From Lactococcus hircilactis (GTDB taxonomy: Bacteria; Bacillota; Bacilli; Lactobacillales; Streptococcaceae): 64,000 nucleotides of DNA. The DNA lies in contig NZ_WITJ01000007.1 in assembly GCF_009601015.1 (NCBI RefSeq), positions 62,001 through 126,000 on the forward strand, in the 5' to 3' direction. The notes under the pieces are model-generated. The model was not told the origin of the DNA and made no database searches. It worked only from the letters and a program-made list of their open reading frames with translations. Positions 63,103 to 64,000 of the stretch are shown one piece after another; within the stretch, counting starts at the first letter, position 1; each line of letters starts with the position of its first letter. The position numbers and the translations under genes are program-made.

Positions 63103-63902
63103 ACAGTATGTTGATGGGACGCTATATTCCAGGAAACTCACTCATTCACAAAATGGATCCTCGCTCAAAATTACTCGTCATGCTGGCTTTTATTGTGGTG
63201 ATTTTTCTTGCTCATGATTGGCTAGGATATTTGATTTTGTTGATTTATACTTTTTTAGGTGTTGGACTTTCTAAAATTTCTCTTTCTTATTTTTTAAAGG
63301 GATTACGTCCGATGGTTGGTTTGATCCTGTTTACAGTGATTTTTCAAATGGTATTAACCCCAGGTCAGCACCAACTTTTTCATTTTTGGATTTTCCAAAT
63401 TTCCGTAGAATCTATGATTAATGCAGTGTATATTTTCTTTCGATTTGTATTGATTATTTTTATGTCCACCATCTTAACGCTGACAACACCACCATTGACT
63501 TTGGCAGATGGCATTGAAACAGGGCTTTCACCGTTGAAAAAACTGAAAATTCCAGTCCATGAGTTAGGACTGATGCTCTCTATTTCTTTACGTTTTATCC
63601 CGACTTTGATGGATGATACCACGATGATTATGAATGCGCAAAAAGCGCGCGGGATGGATTTTGGTGAGGGAAATTTAGTTCAAAAAATCAAATCTGTGAT
63701 TCCTATTTTGATTCCGTTGTTTGTGTCCAGTTTTCGTCGGGCAGATGATCTTGCGATTGCAATGGAAAGTCGCGGCTATCAAGGTGGAGATGGGCGAACA
63801 AAATATCGTCAACTCAAGTGGTCGGCACGTGATACGGGATTAATTGTGAGTATCGTGTTTATTGCAGGACTTTTGATTTTATGGTCCAAAATCAGTGGAT
63901 AA
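63099..63902 (+). CDS. ecfT: Energy-coupling factor transporter transmembrane protein EcfT
   Basis: A 267-residue membrane scaffold linking the ATPases to S-components. Five or so hydrophobic segments; the coupling-helix motifs are [11 protein letters not shown] (A-R-G) near residue 186 and [10 protein letters not shown] (S-R-G) near 224. GGAGGTGAGG ribosome site. Confidence 0.95.
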   Translation: MNSMLMGRYIPGNSLIHKMDPRSKLLVMLAFIVVIFLAHDWLGYLILLIYTFLGVGLSKISLSYFLKGLRPMVGLILFTVIFQMVLTPGQHQLFHFWIFQISVESMINAVYIFFRFVLIIFMSTILTLTTPPLTLADGIETGLSPLKKLKIPVHELGLMLSISLRFIPTLMDDTTMIMNAQKARGMDFGEGNLVQKIKSVIPILIPLFVSSFRRADDLAIAMESRGYQGGDGRTKYRQLKWSARDTGLIVSIVFIAGLLILWSKISG

Positions 63903-63911
63903 GAGGAGAAA

Positions 63912-64000
63912 TGATGATTACATTAAATGTGAATAGTCTTGAAAATGCTGAGATTTTCTGGCAGGAGTTGGGATTAGAAGATGAAGTTGCGCTCAATGAA
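63912..64000 (+). CDS. Start of an unidentified gene (3' part outside window)
   Basis: ATG 63912/63915 behind AGAGGAG begins MITLNVNSLENAEIFWQE and continues LGLEDEVALNE to the window edge. The short start resembles a glyoxalase/VOC-type fold, but about 30 residues are too few to be sure. Confidence 0.45.

Overview
The window looks like chromosome of a Lactococcus (Streptococcaceae, low-GC Firmicutes). This rests on the yqeH/yhbY/nadD/yqeK/rsfS/tmcAL neighbourhood, an AcmA-type autolysin with three LysM repeats, the DhaS/DhaQ-controlled dihydroxyacetone kinase operon with an exact DhaS operator, a yybP-ykoY manganese riboswitch before a YoaB-type P-type ATPase, and frequent extended -10 (TGnTATAAT) promoters. 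Species was not determined.

Layout. 1-12.5 kb: end of yqeH, msrB and a NUDIX gene, a VanZ-RDD membrane protein, a methyltransferase, a HIT protein and hflX, then the conserved yhbY-nadD-yqeK-rsfS-methyltransferase-tmcAL group (split by an RpiB/LacAB-like gene lying between 31-bp direct repeats), a YebC-family protein and a transsulfuration enzyme. 12.6-16.4 kb: an unrecognised 476-aa protein, ung, an adenosine deaminase family gene and rpsU. 16.5-24.2 kb: an AT-rich accessory island bounded by two copies of the rpsU 3' end plus terminator. It carries a secreted Ser/Thr-rich protein with a MucBP-like stalk and a hydrophobic C-terminal tip, a headless second copy of stalk plus a different (glycine-zipper) tip, and at least six four-helix membrane proteins that look like immunity proteins. 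I read it as a polymorphic surface toxin/immunity locus with a silent tip cassette.

24.3-36.8 kb: pgk, the dha regulon and an aquaglyceroporin, a decayed C69 dipeptidase, a TetR regulator with its ABC-2 exporter and twin operators, an RlmI-type methyltransferase and a flavoprotein. 37-43.5 kb: three overlapping tiny membrane ORFs, NAD(P)H-hydrate dehydratase, a heterodimeric ABC exporter with one degenerate ATP site, and a DUF697-like protein. 43.5-53.3 kb: a Gfo/Idh/MocA oxidoreductase, luxS, rpiB, two ChW-repeat secreted proteins (one switched out of frame by an AATC tract, one an L,D-transpeptidase), an aldo/keto reductase, a cysteine hydrolase and acmA. 53.4-64 kb: riboswitch plus P-type ATPase, nrdD and nrdG with a 2-hydroxyacid dehydrogenase between them, tRNA-Ser(GGA), a DUF2325-like gene, ecfA1-ecfA2-ecfT and the start of one more gene.

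Two genome-scale signals stand out. A 16-bp palindrome, CTGTCAGTACTGACAG (centre and ends slightly variable), occurs 26 times by eye, 15 between genes and 11 inside genes, but never between about 16.03 and 35.95 kb, a span that includes the island. Six genes have an extended -10 box ending only 6-8 nt before the start codon and no Shine-Dalgarno, suggesting leaderless mRNAs.
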